DNA from: Blasia pusilla
Taxonomy: Eukaryota > Marchantiophyta > Marchantiopsida > Blasiales
Assembly: GCA_050084515.1 (NCBI GenBank)
Contig: CM114274.1
Location: 30,132,001 to 30,196,000, forward strand
DNA: 64,000 nt
Direction: 5' to 3'
In this document: positions 12,873-22,173 of the stretch, piece after piece
Layout of the letters: each line of letters begins with the position of its first letter
Position numbering within the stretch: the first letter of the stretch is position 1
The notes under the pieces: generated by a model
Told to the model about the DNA's origin: nothing
Seen by the model: only the letters and a program-made list of their open reading frames with translations
Databases searched by the model: none
Made by a program: the position numbers and the translations under genes

Positions 12873-13550
12873 ATGGAGACTTGGGAGCCTGTGATAGGTC
12901 TCAAGTTGATAGGAGGAGAGCGACGGCGAGTTCATAGGTTTCTGAGAGGGCATGTCAGTTGTTTTGCCTTCAGTATGAGAGACTTGGGTACGCTGAAGGG
13001 TCCCGGGATACGGATTGAGTTGGCTTGTGATACGCCAATCTTTCGTCGATCCTACAGGTATTCCGATATGGAGCGAGCCTTGATTCAGAGCAGGAGTCAG
13101 GACTTGTTGGAGGCAGGACGTGTGGAGTTGTCACATGGGGAGTATGCATCCGCCCGCAGTCATGCCGGGAAAAGAAGGATATGTATGGCAATTGGACGGA
13201 TAGGCGGATGTGTGGAGATTACCGTCATATCACCCGAGCACGAGGTCGATCGGTATGCCATGCCTACTCTGAGGAGATCTTTGATGCGGTAGGGCATGCA
13301 AAGATCTTGATTTTAGATCTCCGTCTTTGGCTATCATCGCCTTCCTATAGGTTGGAGGACAGGAGAAGACAAACGTGCAGGGGATAGATCGGTTCGGGAG
13401 CGATTGCTTGTATCAGTGGCGGTTCTTACCATTTGGGTTGAAGAACTCGCCTGCGGAGTTTCAGAGAGTGATGGATAGGATTCTCGCTGGCTTGGATTTT
13501 GTACGATGTTACATAGATGATATTCTTATCTTGATTCCACGGTTGAGGAG
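12873..13550 (+). pseudogene. Ty3/gypsy-type reverse transcriptase (copy 1)
   Basis: The stretch begins with a linker 'METWEPVIG' and continues with degraded fingers-domain blocks: 'MCGDYR' (for the usual 'RxCxDYRxLN') near 13210 and 'YAMPTL...IFDAVGHAK' near 13255-13300. A well preserved palm block 'YQWRFLPFGLKNSPAEFQRVMD' equivalent lies near 13410-13475, and the catalytic 'YIDDI' is at 13510-13521. Order and motifs are those of the Ty3/gypsy clade. At least three frame changes are needed to read through it, so this copy cannot make an active enzyme. It makes cDNA from the element RNA in intact relatives. Confidence 0.85.
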
Positions 13551-13582
13551 CATGAGCGACACTTGGAGGAGGTGTTTGGCGA

Positions 13583-14548
13583 TTGCGGTTACATGGACTG
13601 AAGTTACATCCACGCAAGTGCAGATTCTTTCAGGAGCAGATTGAGTACTTGGGACACACCATATACCCAAGTGGGTTAGGCGTTCAGCAGACGAAGGTAG
13701 AGGCTATTGAGCAAATTCCACGCCCTACAGATGTGAGTCGAGTCCGAGCATTTCTTGGACTGGCGAACTTCTATCGACGGTATGTCAAGGGTTTTAGTGC
13801 GATCGCAAAGTCTTTGACCTTGTTGATGAGACTTGATCAGGTGTGGTTGTGGGGAGATGATCGGGAGCGAGCATTTCAGAGCTCAGGACAGGTTGACGTC
13901 CTCACCCATTTTGAGAGACCGGTTAGGGGTCGCCTATTCCAGTTACATACGGATTGGAGCATGTTGGGTCTAGGAGCAGTGCTTACTCAGAGGGATGACG
14001 AGGAGAGGGAGTTCGTTGTGGCTTACGCGAGTCGATCGAACAACATTGCAGAGGCAAAGTACAACTCCTATGAGGGAGAGTGCTTGGCTGCAGTGTGGGC
14101 CGTGGCACCTTTTAGGTGCTATTTATTTGGCAACCCTTTCACACTTATCACTGATCATCAGCCGTTGAAGTGGTTGATGGAGTCCGACAAGCTTACAGGA
14201 AAGCTTGCCAGGTGGGCTCTTTTACTACAGGAGTATGAGTTTGAGGTGGTTCATAGGTCAGGTCGGCTGAACCAGGATGCGGATGGGTTGAGTCGTAACC
14301 CATGTCCGAGTCAGAGAGACGTCACAGGAGCTCGATGGCACGGAGAGAGTGATGAGGAGATGGTGCCCGGTTGGCATGCATCTGCCTATCTTTGTTGGTT
14401 GACTATGGCAGGTCACCACGGTGATGACTCGGTGGTGGGATTGGATGATGAGTCTTTGGATCCGGAGGTTAGTGAGGAGGCGACATGTGGTCGTGATATC
14501 CATGACGACGTGGAGGTTGTGGACTTCTTGCGACCAAGGCGTCATTAA
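13583..14548 (+). CDS. RT thumb and RNase H domain (copy 1, open fragment)
   Basis: A 321-codon open frame. It starts with the RT thumb and connection ('KLHPRKCRFFQEQIEYLGH', then 'FLGLANFYRRYVKGFS'). It continues with a Ty3-type RNase H: 'HTDWSMLGLGAVLTQ' (first acidic residue in 'TDWS'), 'YEGECLAAVWAV' (Glu) and 'LITDHQPLKWL' (Asp), ending with 'LNQDADGLSRNP', the classical 'xADALSR' block. The last 90 codons are an acidic tail rich in Asp and Glu that I cannot assign. In an intact element this is part of the same polyprotein as the RT; here it is separated from it by a frameshift near 13570. Confidence 0.85.
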   Translation: MRLHGLKLHPRKCRFFQEQIEYLGHTIYPSGLGVQQTKVEAIEQIPRPTDVSRVRAFLGLANFYRRYVKGFSAIAKSLTLLMRLDQVWLWGDDRERAFQSSGQVDVLTHFERPVRGRLFQLHTDWSMLGLGAVLTQRDDEEREFVVAYASRSNNIAEAKYNSYEGECLAAVWAVAPFRCYLFGNPFTLITDHQPLKWLMESDKLTGKLARWALLLQEYEFEVVHRSGRLNQDADGLSRNPCPSQRDVTGARWHGESDEEMVPGWHASAYLCWLTMAGHHGDDSVVGLDDESLDPEVSEEATCGRDIHDDVEVVDFLRPRRH

Positions 14549-14769
14549 GTAGTCAAAGTGAGTGCTAGGGAGCGGATTGGATCCTCAGAGAGCCAAGAGG
14601 TTCGGTGGGGGGGACTCATATTTTGCGGGTATGGGGAGATGGTAGGATACGAGTGGTACCTCATCCTTCCCAGCGAGCACGTGTAGTCGACATGCCCATG
14701 AGGAGTTGGGACATTTTGGAGTAAAGCGTATTTACGACTTACTCCAGGTTCGATGATTGGTGGCGCGGC

Positions 14770-15444
14770 ATGCATACTGGGTACAGCAGATTTGTGGCGG
14801 ATGTATGGTATGACAGAGTGCGAGCATCCTTCAATGCTCCCACTCCGCAGTTACATCCTTTGCCGATTATGGATTTAGGTTATCAGTGGAGTTTAGACTT
14901 TGCGGGACCTTTGCCATTGACAGGGCGTCATCATAGGTACGTGTTGGTCATGGTGGAGCATTTCTCCAAGTGGATAGAGTTGGTGGCACTACCAGACAAG
15001 GCGAGCCAGGGAACAACTTATGCGTTTCTAGATCATGTGCTTAGTCACTTTGGTGCACCGGCGGAGGTGTTGACTGACCAGGGTACCGAGTTCAGGGGAG
15101 AGTTTCAAGCCTTGTGTGATCAGGCGCTGATAGATCACCGCACCACGTCCAGGGATCATCCTGAGGCGGATGGATTGGCGGAGAGAGTGGTATATACGGT
15201 GAAGAGAGGATTGCGCAAGTATGGCTTGCAGCGGGGACAGTTGAGGGAGTGGGACCTACAGTTGCCATGGTTGGCTATGGGTTATCGCTTTAGTCGGCAC
15301 GCATCCTTGGCGTCATTTTCACCGTACTTTTTGCTCTTTGGGAGAGAGCCAGATTTACCTGCAGCGATTCGACGTGACATGGCGGAGGTGTTAGATCTTG
15401 ATGATCCAGATGTGTGGGTGCAAGCATGTTCTCAGAGGGCATAA
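14770..15444 (+). CDS. DDE integrase core (copy 1)
   Basis: A 224-codon open frame carrying the retroviral-type integrase core. The first Asp is in 'SLDFAGPLPL' (14896-14898), the second in 'LTDQGTEF' (15076-15078), and the Glu is in 'DHPEADGLAER' (15163-15165). The D,D-35-E geometry of Ty3/gypsy integrases looks intact. Remains of the HHCC zinc domain ('EELGHFGVKRIYDLL') are readable upstream in another frame near 14700-14750. The frame ends at a TAA (15442-15444) where copy 2 has a Glu codon in 'RAELFWRVMP', so this is a secondary nonsense mutation and not the natural end. The enzyme would process the element's ends and join them to target DNA. Confidence 0.9.
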   Translation: MHTGYSRFVADVWYDRVRASFNAPTPQLHPLPIMDLGYQWSLDFAGPLPLTGRHHRYVLVMVEHFSKWIELVALPDKASQGTTYAFLDHVLSHFGAPAEVLTDQGTEFRGEFQALCDQALIDHRTTSRDHPEADGLAERVVYTVKRGLRKYGLQRGQLREWDLQLPWLAMGYRFSRHASLASFSPYFLLFGREPDLPAAIRRDMAEVLDLDDPDVWVQACSQRA

Positions 15445-15933
15445 GTTTTTCGTAAAGTTATGCCTATGGCCTTTGAGAACTTAGCTATTGCCCAGCATAG
15501 AGATACATTGAGGTACGCGACCATTCGTGGAGGAGGTTATCGTCCAGGGATTAGGAGGTTTCATCCTGGAGATTACGTATATTTACAGCAGGCGGCACCC
15601 ACGACGCTAGATGTCACTGCAGGGCGCACGATCCTACGTGTGCGCGAGGTATTACCGACCGGAGTCCTCATGTTGGAGGGAAGAGATGGTATGGTTTGGA
15701 AGGATCATGTGCGCAATTGTGCGCCATGTCATCTTCCGAACGTAGATGGGACGGTGGATCCAAGCTTGGCAGTGGTACCTGCAGGCTTGAGGTGTATTTT
15801 GTGCGGATCTGCGAGGGGTGCAGCCACCATGTTGGTATGTGATGGTTGTTCTCGAGGGTGGCATATGTCATGTCTGACCCCCCCTCTTGATGTGGTTCCC
15901 ACGGGACGATGGATGTGTCCGATATGTGTATAG
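15445..15933 (+). CDS. Integrase C-terminal domain plus PHD finger (copy 1)
   Basis: Continues the integrase frame after the nonsense codon. It holds an SH3-like integrase tail ('FHPGDYVYLQQ', about 15550-15600) and then a PHD zinc finger at about 15790-15930. The PHD pattern is C-x2-C ('CILCGS'), C-x2-C ('VCDGCSRGWHMSC' with the Trp-His pair) and a final C-x2-C ('WMCPIC'), with 'TPPLDVVP' between, as in histone-reading PHD fingers. The protein ends six bases after the last Cys codon. PHD fingers of this type often bind the H3 N-terminus (K4 state). The natural inference is that it steers integration, as chromodomains do in chromoviruses. The same finger is kept in copy 2. Confidence 0.85.
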   Translation, partial: VFRKVMPMAFENLAIAQHRDTLRYATIRGGGYRPGIRRFHPGDYVYLQQAAPTTLDVTAGRTILRVREVLPTGVLMLEGRDGMVWKDHVRNCAPCHLPNVDGTVDPSLAVVPAGLRCILCGSARGAATMLVCDGCSRGWHMSCLTPPLDVVPTGRWMCPICV

Positions 15934-16147
15934 GGTAGTAGGTCATGTTAGAGAGATGTGATATTTTCTATCTGGAGTTAGGGGGATCCAACTGCCAGCT
16001 AGGGGGGTGGTTGTGTGATCTCCAGGTATATGTATGAGTTCATTTTTTTACATGTGTGGATCGACCCGTGTGTGGGGAAGATCGGTATTGTGTGGTGTAG
16101 ATGTGACGAGCGATGTATGTTGTGTAGCGATATGTATGCGCACGACA
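15934..16147 (+). other. 3' noncoding end of copy 1
   Basis: A noncoding tail between the PHD stop and the terminal GACA. A G-run ('ctaggggggtgg', near 16002-16013) could be a polypurine tract. The last ~40 bp ('gcgatgtatgttgtgtagcg' and the following GCACGACA) are nearly identical in every member of the family in this window, so this is the family's 3' terminus. No counterpart of this tail exists at the element's 5' end. Confidence 0.7.
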
Positions 16148-16151
16148 CCTC

Positions 16152-16735
16152 CCCACCCCCAAAATGGTCTTCAGCCACTTTCACATCCAACTAGCTCTTC
16201 ATTTTTCTTATCCACCAAAGTCAAATAGTTTTTATTTCTTTATTACCTCTAAAATTTGGCGATCAAACATTGAACTTGCGTATCGTTTCCTCAACAACAT
16301 GCACAACTTCTCGATCTACAATGTCATTGAATCGGTTTCTCTATTCGACCTTCCATCACAAATTAAAAAGTACTATTGTTCAACCCTTCAGTCTTCACTC
16401 CTATACAAATTCTGGGAGCGCTTCCGTGCTGATTTCTTCCAAAAAAGATCTCTAACCTCTAAAAACAAACATCAGAGATCTACGTACATGGTGCTCCCGA
16501 AAGCACTAGCATGGCGCAACTCACCCCCATACTCAATCTCTACCAAAAATTGGGCAGCGCTTCCACGCGCCACTCTCGCGTACAAAATATCAGCAAAGAA
16601 AGCAACACCAACAAGCACACTTGCTCCGGTGAGCATTCCCATGATCACGAGCTGCTTAACGGATAACACATTCCCCAACCTACAACAAACAGTGCAAATA
16701 GTGAGCAACCAATGAGCTCCTCCATTGTAGCCCTC
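16152..16735 (-). other. Internal part of element 0
   Basis: On the minus strand this follows the family's 5' region and starts with the same 'gggctacaatggagg' as copy 2. A short minus-strand open frame (16472-16708, 78 codons) has one hydrophobic stretch and no recognisable domain. The rest is AT-rich and shows no similarity I can see to protease, RT or integrase. It may be captured or filler DNA of the non-autonomous element. Confidence 0.5.
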
Positions 16736-17349
16736 TTAATCTTGCAATCTCTCTTTGTAAATCAAGTGCATCTCTCTATCCACAAGGTCTCGCAAATGTA
16801 CATACACACTCTCTCCAATGTCAAACCAAACCCACTTTCCTAATGAGAGGCTTGGGTTAGACACACAAGGCAATGAGGACCATAGTTCCGCCTTCTTATG
16901 CCAAGAGGTTGGACAAAGAGAGAATGAGCTCTCAAACTCACTATCTTTGGGTATATCCCCTTCCCTCTCCACGGTAACCTATGCTTGCAAGTCACCTCCT
17001 TGGCTCTTTACATGTAGTAGGGGGTCAAAGGCCACTACCCTTAACTCCAACTATGCTAAAAATGCCAACTTACCCAAAATAGCAAATTCTCATTCTGGCT
17101 CTAAATGAGCCGAAACAAAGGGGAAGCCTACTCTTTCAAGTTATCCGTGGCCTCAACACGTAATCCTAAACCTCCTCAAACTATCTTCTAAGATCCTCGA
17201 AAATGCTCGACTAGATGTCTCATATCTATTCTAAAAGACATAACACAAGCAATAATTTGTTCTGAGTGCCAATGGTGTGTACCACCGTCGACACTCGTAT
17301 CAAAATCCCTTTTTCAATGATTATAAAAATACTAAAACCAAGATTATGA

Positions 17350-17660
17350 GATTGTGTAATTACTTAATCAAAATCCAATAACAAAAACTACTCAGTTTAC
17401 AGGTTATTACTCAAACCAAATGTATGTAGTCATATTTAAGTCTCCTCTTTTTATTACCCAACTTAGTCACAAAATGCGTTTGCTTTCTATTCATACTTTA
17501 TGACTACCTAAGTCATAAAGAATAACTCAGATGAATCACCAAGAATGACTTAGCTCTCTTAAGACACGTCATTTTACAATCTTATCCATGATTGACTAAT
17601 GAATTATGATGGCATGCGCGTAGTATCAAGTAAGACTTGTGCAAGTAACATAAATAATAT
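17350..17660. repeat. CACTA-like subterminal repeats, remnant
   Basis: Repeated short motifs of the form 'agtcata' and 'tatgact' occur in both orientations (for example 'gactacctaagtcataaag'). They look like the subterminal repeats of the CACTA element at 25731-36016. No CACTA terminus is visible, so this is a truncated remnant at best. Confidence 0.35.
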
Positions 17661-17888
17661 GTGGGATTCATCTTTTCAGCTATAGCCAAATGTTTATATA
17701 TGGCAAGGATGCTTTATTCTTAAATAAATGGAATGCATTAAATTGGCGTATATAGTTATTATATATATCCATGACTAACACTAGATATGAGCGTCTCCAT
17801 CCTTCCCCCTCGCGGACTACATGATTGATAACTATCACATACGTTCATGTTCGTACTTGTCTTTACAAAAAAAAGGCATGGAGAAACC

Positions 17889-18524
17889 TGTCACATCTTT
17901 TAGGAAAGATCGGTGGGATCTAGTAGAGTGCCTTTGTGAGTAGTGGAGGACATGCTCAATAGGTCGAGGATGACCTGTTGAGGCCCCGAGAAACCTGAGA
18001 GAGCAGGTTTCCCCTTCGTTTTGGCTCATTTGGAGCCATATTAAGGAATTTACTATTTTAGGTAAGTACTAGTTTGGTATATTATCAAATTTCTATTTAT
18101 GGTAAGTAACCCTTGACCTCCTACATCAGGTTAAGAACCAAGGAGGTGACTTGGGAGAATAGGTTATCATGGAGAGAGCTTGGGAGAGGGAGGGGTATAC
18201 CTTAAGGAGAGAGAGCTTGAGAGCTCATTCTTTGTTGAACCTCTTGGCATGAGGCGGCGGAGCTATGGTCCCTTGCCTTGTGAGTGTAACCCAAGCCTAT
18301 CATTAGGAAAATGGGTTTGGTTTGACATAAGAGAGAGTGCACACCTTTGAGAGCTATGGTGTGAAATGGTGTAGAGAGAGATTGGATCTTACTTTAATTG
18401 GAAAGATTTTAGTACTTCTTGTCTCGTTGTTTGGATATCATGAGTTAGCATGGGATCGTAAGTGTTTGTGTGTGTGTTCGGTGACAGCGATGTATATTAT
18501 ATAGCGATGTGTATGCACACGACA
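17889..18524 (+). mobile_element. Internal-deletion derivative of the TGTC...GACA family
   Basis: A 636-bp unit starting TGTCACATC and ending CACACGACA. Its first ~520 bp match the 5' regions of element 0 and copy 2 ('agagagcaggtttcccc', 'ctcatttggagccatat'). Its last ~120 bp match the 3' tail of copies 1 and 2 ('gagttagcatgggatc', 'ttcggtgacagcgatgta'). The junction is near 'ttaattggaaag' (about 18400), so the whole coding interior is missing. I could not find a matching 4-bp duplication at its borders. It would be mistaken for a solo LTR if the long copies were not alongside to show that its two halves come from opposite ends. Confidence 0.75.
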
Positions 18525-19524
18525 ACAAAATTTGCTATAACTAAAGTCCTAATGCTACATGAGTCATTTGAAATGCGACATTCATGATATCATTGTACTA
18601 ACTTATACATGCTATAACATAGTATCAATTTTCACGATCATGTCATAAGTGCTTCTTGCATGTTTAAAACTAACAAATGCAAGTCAACCCAAGTGCTTGT
18701 CACATGTCCAAAGCTACAAGATATATCTACTTACTTATTCCACCCTCAAATGGACTCTCTATGTACATTAAAAAATTCCTATCCAATAACCAACCCATTG
18801 TTGGAAAGAGCAAGAAAGCTACAAATTGTATTATGAGAAATCCACTTCTTGTAATCAATAAGAAGTTATATATTTCCAAGGCGACTTAAAATCAAAGCAA
18901 CCCTATATCATATATGGGGAAATCTAACATATTTTTTATAATAATATGAAACTCACTAACAATGAGGTCATACTTGCCGCCACCAAGAAGAATACAATCT
19001 CAATTTAAGAACACCTAAAGAAAATTCTTCCCCCCTTTAGAGGAGGATTAGATCTACATCGGCATATTTACAAATTATTTTACCAGCTACTCAAGTTTTC
19101 ATTATAATGTGTGTAGGCTCTTTTCATTCTATATAAGCTCGATGAATCAAATCTCAATATCTGTACACCACTATAGGTTTGTCTCAAAAGCATAGATATA
19201 ACACATAAACTAAAACCCCAAATTCAAGATGATCAACAATAGCTTGTTCACAACTTCTCAAAGTGAGATAACTTACATTCTCGCCCACGATCCCACCCAA
19301 GGAGGAGTTTGTTAAAATCTCTAAATTGACAAGACGAGGAAACCTCATGGATCAATATCATTGGTTCTCATAAAAAAACACTTGACATCCATGAAATTTA
19401 GCTCCCGTGCAAATGGAGAATAAATCCCTTTTTGTATAATTCAAGAAAAGTTGCAAGTAATTTGCCAAAGGATCAAAGGTAGCAATGGACTATCTCAGTC
19501 TCCGAATTTAGCTTAAATCTAAGT
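18525..19524. other. Spacer between transposon copies, nothing recognised
   Basis: AT-rich DNA with no gene, RNA or repeat that I can assign. The longest open frame (18677-18889, 70 codons) has no recognisable features. Confidence 0.5.
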
Positions 19525-19845
19525 TGTCATGTTTGTTAAGATAGATCGACGAGATCTAGTAGAGAGCCTTTGCGGATAATGAAGGATAGTCTCAAGAGGT
19601 CGAGGATGACCTACTAAGGCCATGGGTAACCTAAGAGAGCAGGTTTCCCCTTTATTTTGGCTCATTTGGAGCCATATAGAGAATCATACCATTTCGGGGA
19701 AGTTTCCCTATTTAATATAGTTGACATTCCATTGTTGGAAGTGGCTCTTGACCCGCTACAACATGTCAAAATCTAAGGAGGTGATGTGCAAGAAAAGGTA
19801 TAGTGGAGAGAGCTTGAGAGAGGGAAAGGGATATACCTCTAGGTA

Positions 19846-19846
19846 G

Positions 19847-19897
<51 letters not shown>
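19846..19897. repeat. (GA)n microsatellite in the copy 2 5' region
   Basis: About 50 bp of nearly pure GA. It sits where the other family members have a short 'gagagag' stretch, so the array grew inside the transposon. Confidence 0.95.
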
Positions 19898-19900
<3 letters not shown>

Positions 19901-20768
19901 ACTTGATTTATAAAGAGAAAATGAAGGATTGAGAGGGCTACAATGGAGGACCTCGTTGGTTGCTCGTTGTTGTTGTTGTAGGTTGGGGATTGTTTGTCTT
20001 CATGATTGAGTTGGGGTCAAGATTTGCCATTGTTGAGGAGCGACATTGACATATGTTCAGGTTACCCATTTTGGTCTTTCGTCCTACATGTGTGAGGAAA
20101 TTCCGCGTATTGGGTAGTTATTTGGAGATATTGGGTTTCGTGCACATGTTGACACCTTCATTGATGAATGTGGTTTAGAGGAGATAGACTTGTATGGGAC
20201 GTCTAGAGTCGAGGGTATGTTATGTCATTGAGACGATAAGATAGTAGTAGATTTGCCGCATTATGCCGCTTGTTGCCGCACAACACACGTCTCAATGAGA
20301 GAGATAGTGTAGATTGAGTGATGCATGTTAGTTTGAGTGATTTTGGGAATCCTCTTGAGATTGAGAGTGACCGCATGAAAGGGACACAAGGCTCATCACG
20401 ACGTCCTTTTGGGACATTGAGAGATGAGGTGGTGGACCTAAGAGTAGCTTTAGAGATTTTATGTGGTGTGGTGATTATTTTATTTTCGAGGGTCTCCACG
20501 TGAGGGACCACGATGACCTTCTTCGATATCATCCTCATACTAGGGGAAGGGCGCATAGGAGTTTGTGAGCACATCACCGCACATATTGAGTGGTCATACC
20601 ATCTGAGTATACAAGATGGATAACCGAGTTAGAGGACCATGTAGGTTTTCAGATGCTATAGGTACCACAAAATTACACGACTTCATTGCAAAGTTTAGGA
20701 GTTACACCTACACCTTAAACTTTTATGGTGAGGAGTGTTATGATAGTTGTATCATTTCGTGAGGAGAA

Positions 20769-21845
20769 GTGTCGTTGTGGGGCTCGAGCGAGGGGCTTCC
20801 GTACTTGGCCAATGACCACATGCAAATGGTGTGGAGTGAGATGTTTGCACCGGAGCATCATGGGTCAGAGAAATCTAAGGCAGTCGAGAGTGCTACTATG
20901 ACATCCTTGGACTCCACAGTGATTATGTGGCGTATCCCACAAGAGGGCATTCGGGTGTTGGATCTCTTTGGAGGGATCAACAAAGGATTTGCTTATGTTC
21001 TGTATGTAGGAGTGCATGTGCAATAGTATCTCATGTAGCGCAATTATGCCTCCATTTTCTCGACTTATTGTATGCGTCCACCGTATAGGGGGTATTAGAG
21101 TTCCCTACCGAGGGATATTTCATTGCTGGGGGTGCAAGATTTGGAGCGAGTACGAACCATAAATTTGGTCATTGCTGGTTGGCCATGTCAGGGCCAGTCA
21201 AGTGCTCAATGAGGTAGTGGGTTGGCTCACACTCGACCTAGATTGTTTTGGGAGATGATGAGGATCTTGCGACACTTGCAAGAGCATCGATTCCGTTCTT
21301 CACCGTACATTCTGGAGAATGTGCTAAGGCAGAAAAATTCACGGTCTCAAGTGGCGACGAGTGCACATGAGGTGCGTATTAGGATTTGCCCAACAGTATT
21401 TTTGGATGCGATGAGTGTAGGCTCACGAGCTCAACGCTTACGTTTATGGTGGACCAACTTAGTGCCACATAATTTGTTACAAAGGGCTTATGGGCAAGTG
21501 GAGCACCCCTCCTATTTGTTGATGGATTCTATTCTACATCTGGGTTATCGATCACATGCAGTGAGGCACGATGATGGACGGTTGTTGAGTGTGGTCAATA
21601 AGGTTTGCATGCCACGGGAAACCTTTCCCACATTTGTGTTTTCATGCTTCCTATGCATAGAAGGAGGCCGGTCCTGGCTTGGTTTGGGATGACCATACAC
21701 AACGGTTGGTGAAGCCCAACGCTAATGAGCAAGAGCGAGCAATGGGATTTCCCATAAGAGTGACGAGACTACCGTCACTATCAAAGGCATTATGACGTTA
21801 TATCTTGGATCAGGCGATGGGCCTAAACAGGCTTAAGAGTAGTTG
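20769..21845 (+). pseudogene. DNMT3-like cytosine-5 DNA methyltransferase (copy 2)
   Basis: Motif I 'VLDLFGGINKGFAY' (about 20958-21000), motif IV 'AGWPCQGQS' (PCQ at 21183-21191), motif VI 'ILENV' (Glu-Asn-Val at 21315-21323) and motif VIII 'VGSRAQRLRLWWTNL' (about 21418-21463) are all readable. The C-terminal 'ERAMGF' and 'LDQAMGLN' blocks follow, to about 21840. The 156-codon open frame 21222-21692 covers motifs VI to VIII. Three frames and several stops are needed for the rest. The Glu-Asn-Val to Arg-x-Arg spacing and the 'LDAMSVGSRAQR' block match DNMT3 well. Both copies keep every catalytic motif despite decay, which argues that the parent enzyme was active. Confidence 0.8.
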
Positions 21846-22173
21846 AGTAGCATCGAATGAGGTTATGACACATTATAGTTGTTGCATTGGTTAGCCCCAT
21901 GCTTACCAGACGATTGAGGCAATGGTTGGGGGCGAGATTCGAGGAGATCGACACACTAGGAGTGATCGGGAGAGATACCCGTGGACTTTCTGGGATGTTA
22001 AGCAGGTATGTTGAGAGATAATAGCCACAACATCGAGCATTTAAGATACAGCATATGGAGGAGATGAGAGTTTGCAGTTGGCTGCAGAGGAGCAGTTGAG
22101 TTTGGTTGTCCGAGATGGGGTTGCACCACAACAATCACCGATATCCGTACTTCAAAGTCCTATCGTAGTCACG

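Larger units (their letters stand above)
9048..16147 (+). mobile_element. Copy 1: protease-DNMT3-RT-RNaseH-integrase-PHD element
   Basis: This is a 7.1-kb element starting TGTCACATC and ending GCACGACA, flanked by CCTC on both sides (9044-9047 and 16148-16151). Plus-strand coding order: unrecognised gag-position region, aspartic protease (DSGA at 10900-10911), DNMT3-like cytosine methyltransferase (about 11455-12585), reverse transcriptase (YIDD at 13510-13521), RNase H, DDE integrase (14770-15444) and a PHD finger (about 15790-15930). Several frameshifts and at least one stop break what was probably one long polyprotein. Gene order and integrase type are those of Ty3/gypsy elements. However, I found no long terminal direct repeats: the first 500 bp and last 210 bp do not resemble each other beyond the tip. 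The element inserted cleanly into element 0. Confidence 0.85.
8731..17245 (-). mobile_element. Element 0: non-autonomous transposon, split by copy 1
   Basis: On the minus strand this element begins at 17245 with TGTTATG and ends at 8731 with the conserved tail ...CGTACGACA. Identical CAAG tetramers lie outside both ends (8727-8730 and 17246-17249), which is a 4-bp target-site duplication. Minus-strand 17245-16735 is the family's 5' region: it shares the segments around 'ggtgacttgcaagcatagg' and 'gagagctcattctc' with the derivative at 17889. It then runs into the same internal start ('gggctacaatggagg') as copy 2. Minus-strand 8870-8731 is the family's 3' tail. Removing copy 1 (9048-16147 and one CCTC) leaves about 1.4 kb. 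No transposition protein is encoded in the remaining internal part. Element 0 must be older than copy 1, which sits inside it. Confidence 0.85.

Noticed and set aside
17889-18524. Solo LTR
   Set aside because: Its 5' half occurs only at the 5' ends and its 3' tail only at the 3' ends of the long copies, so it is not a unit repeated at both ends. I kept it as a deletion derivative, with the LTR reading stated as what would refute this.
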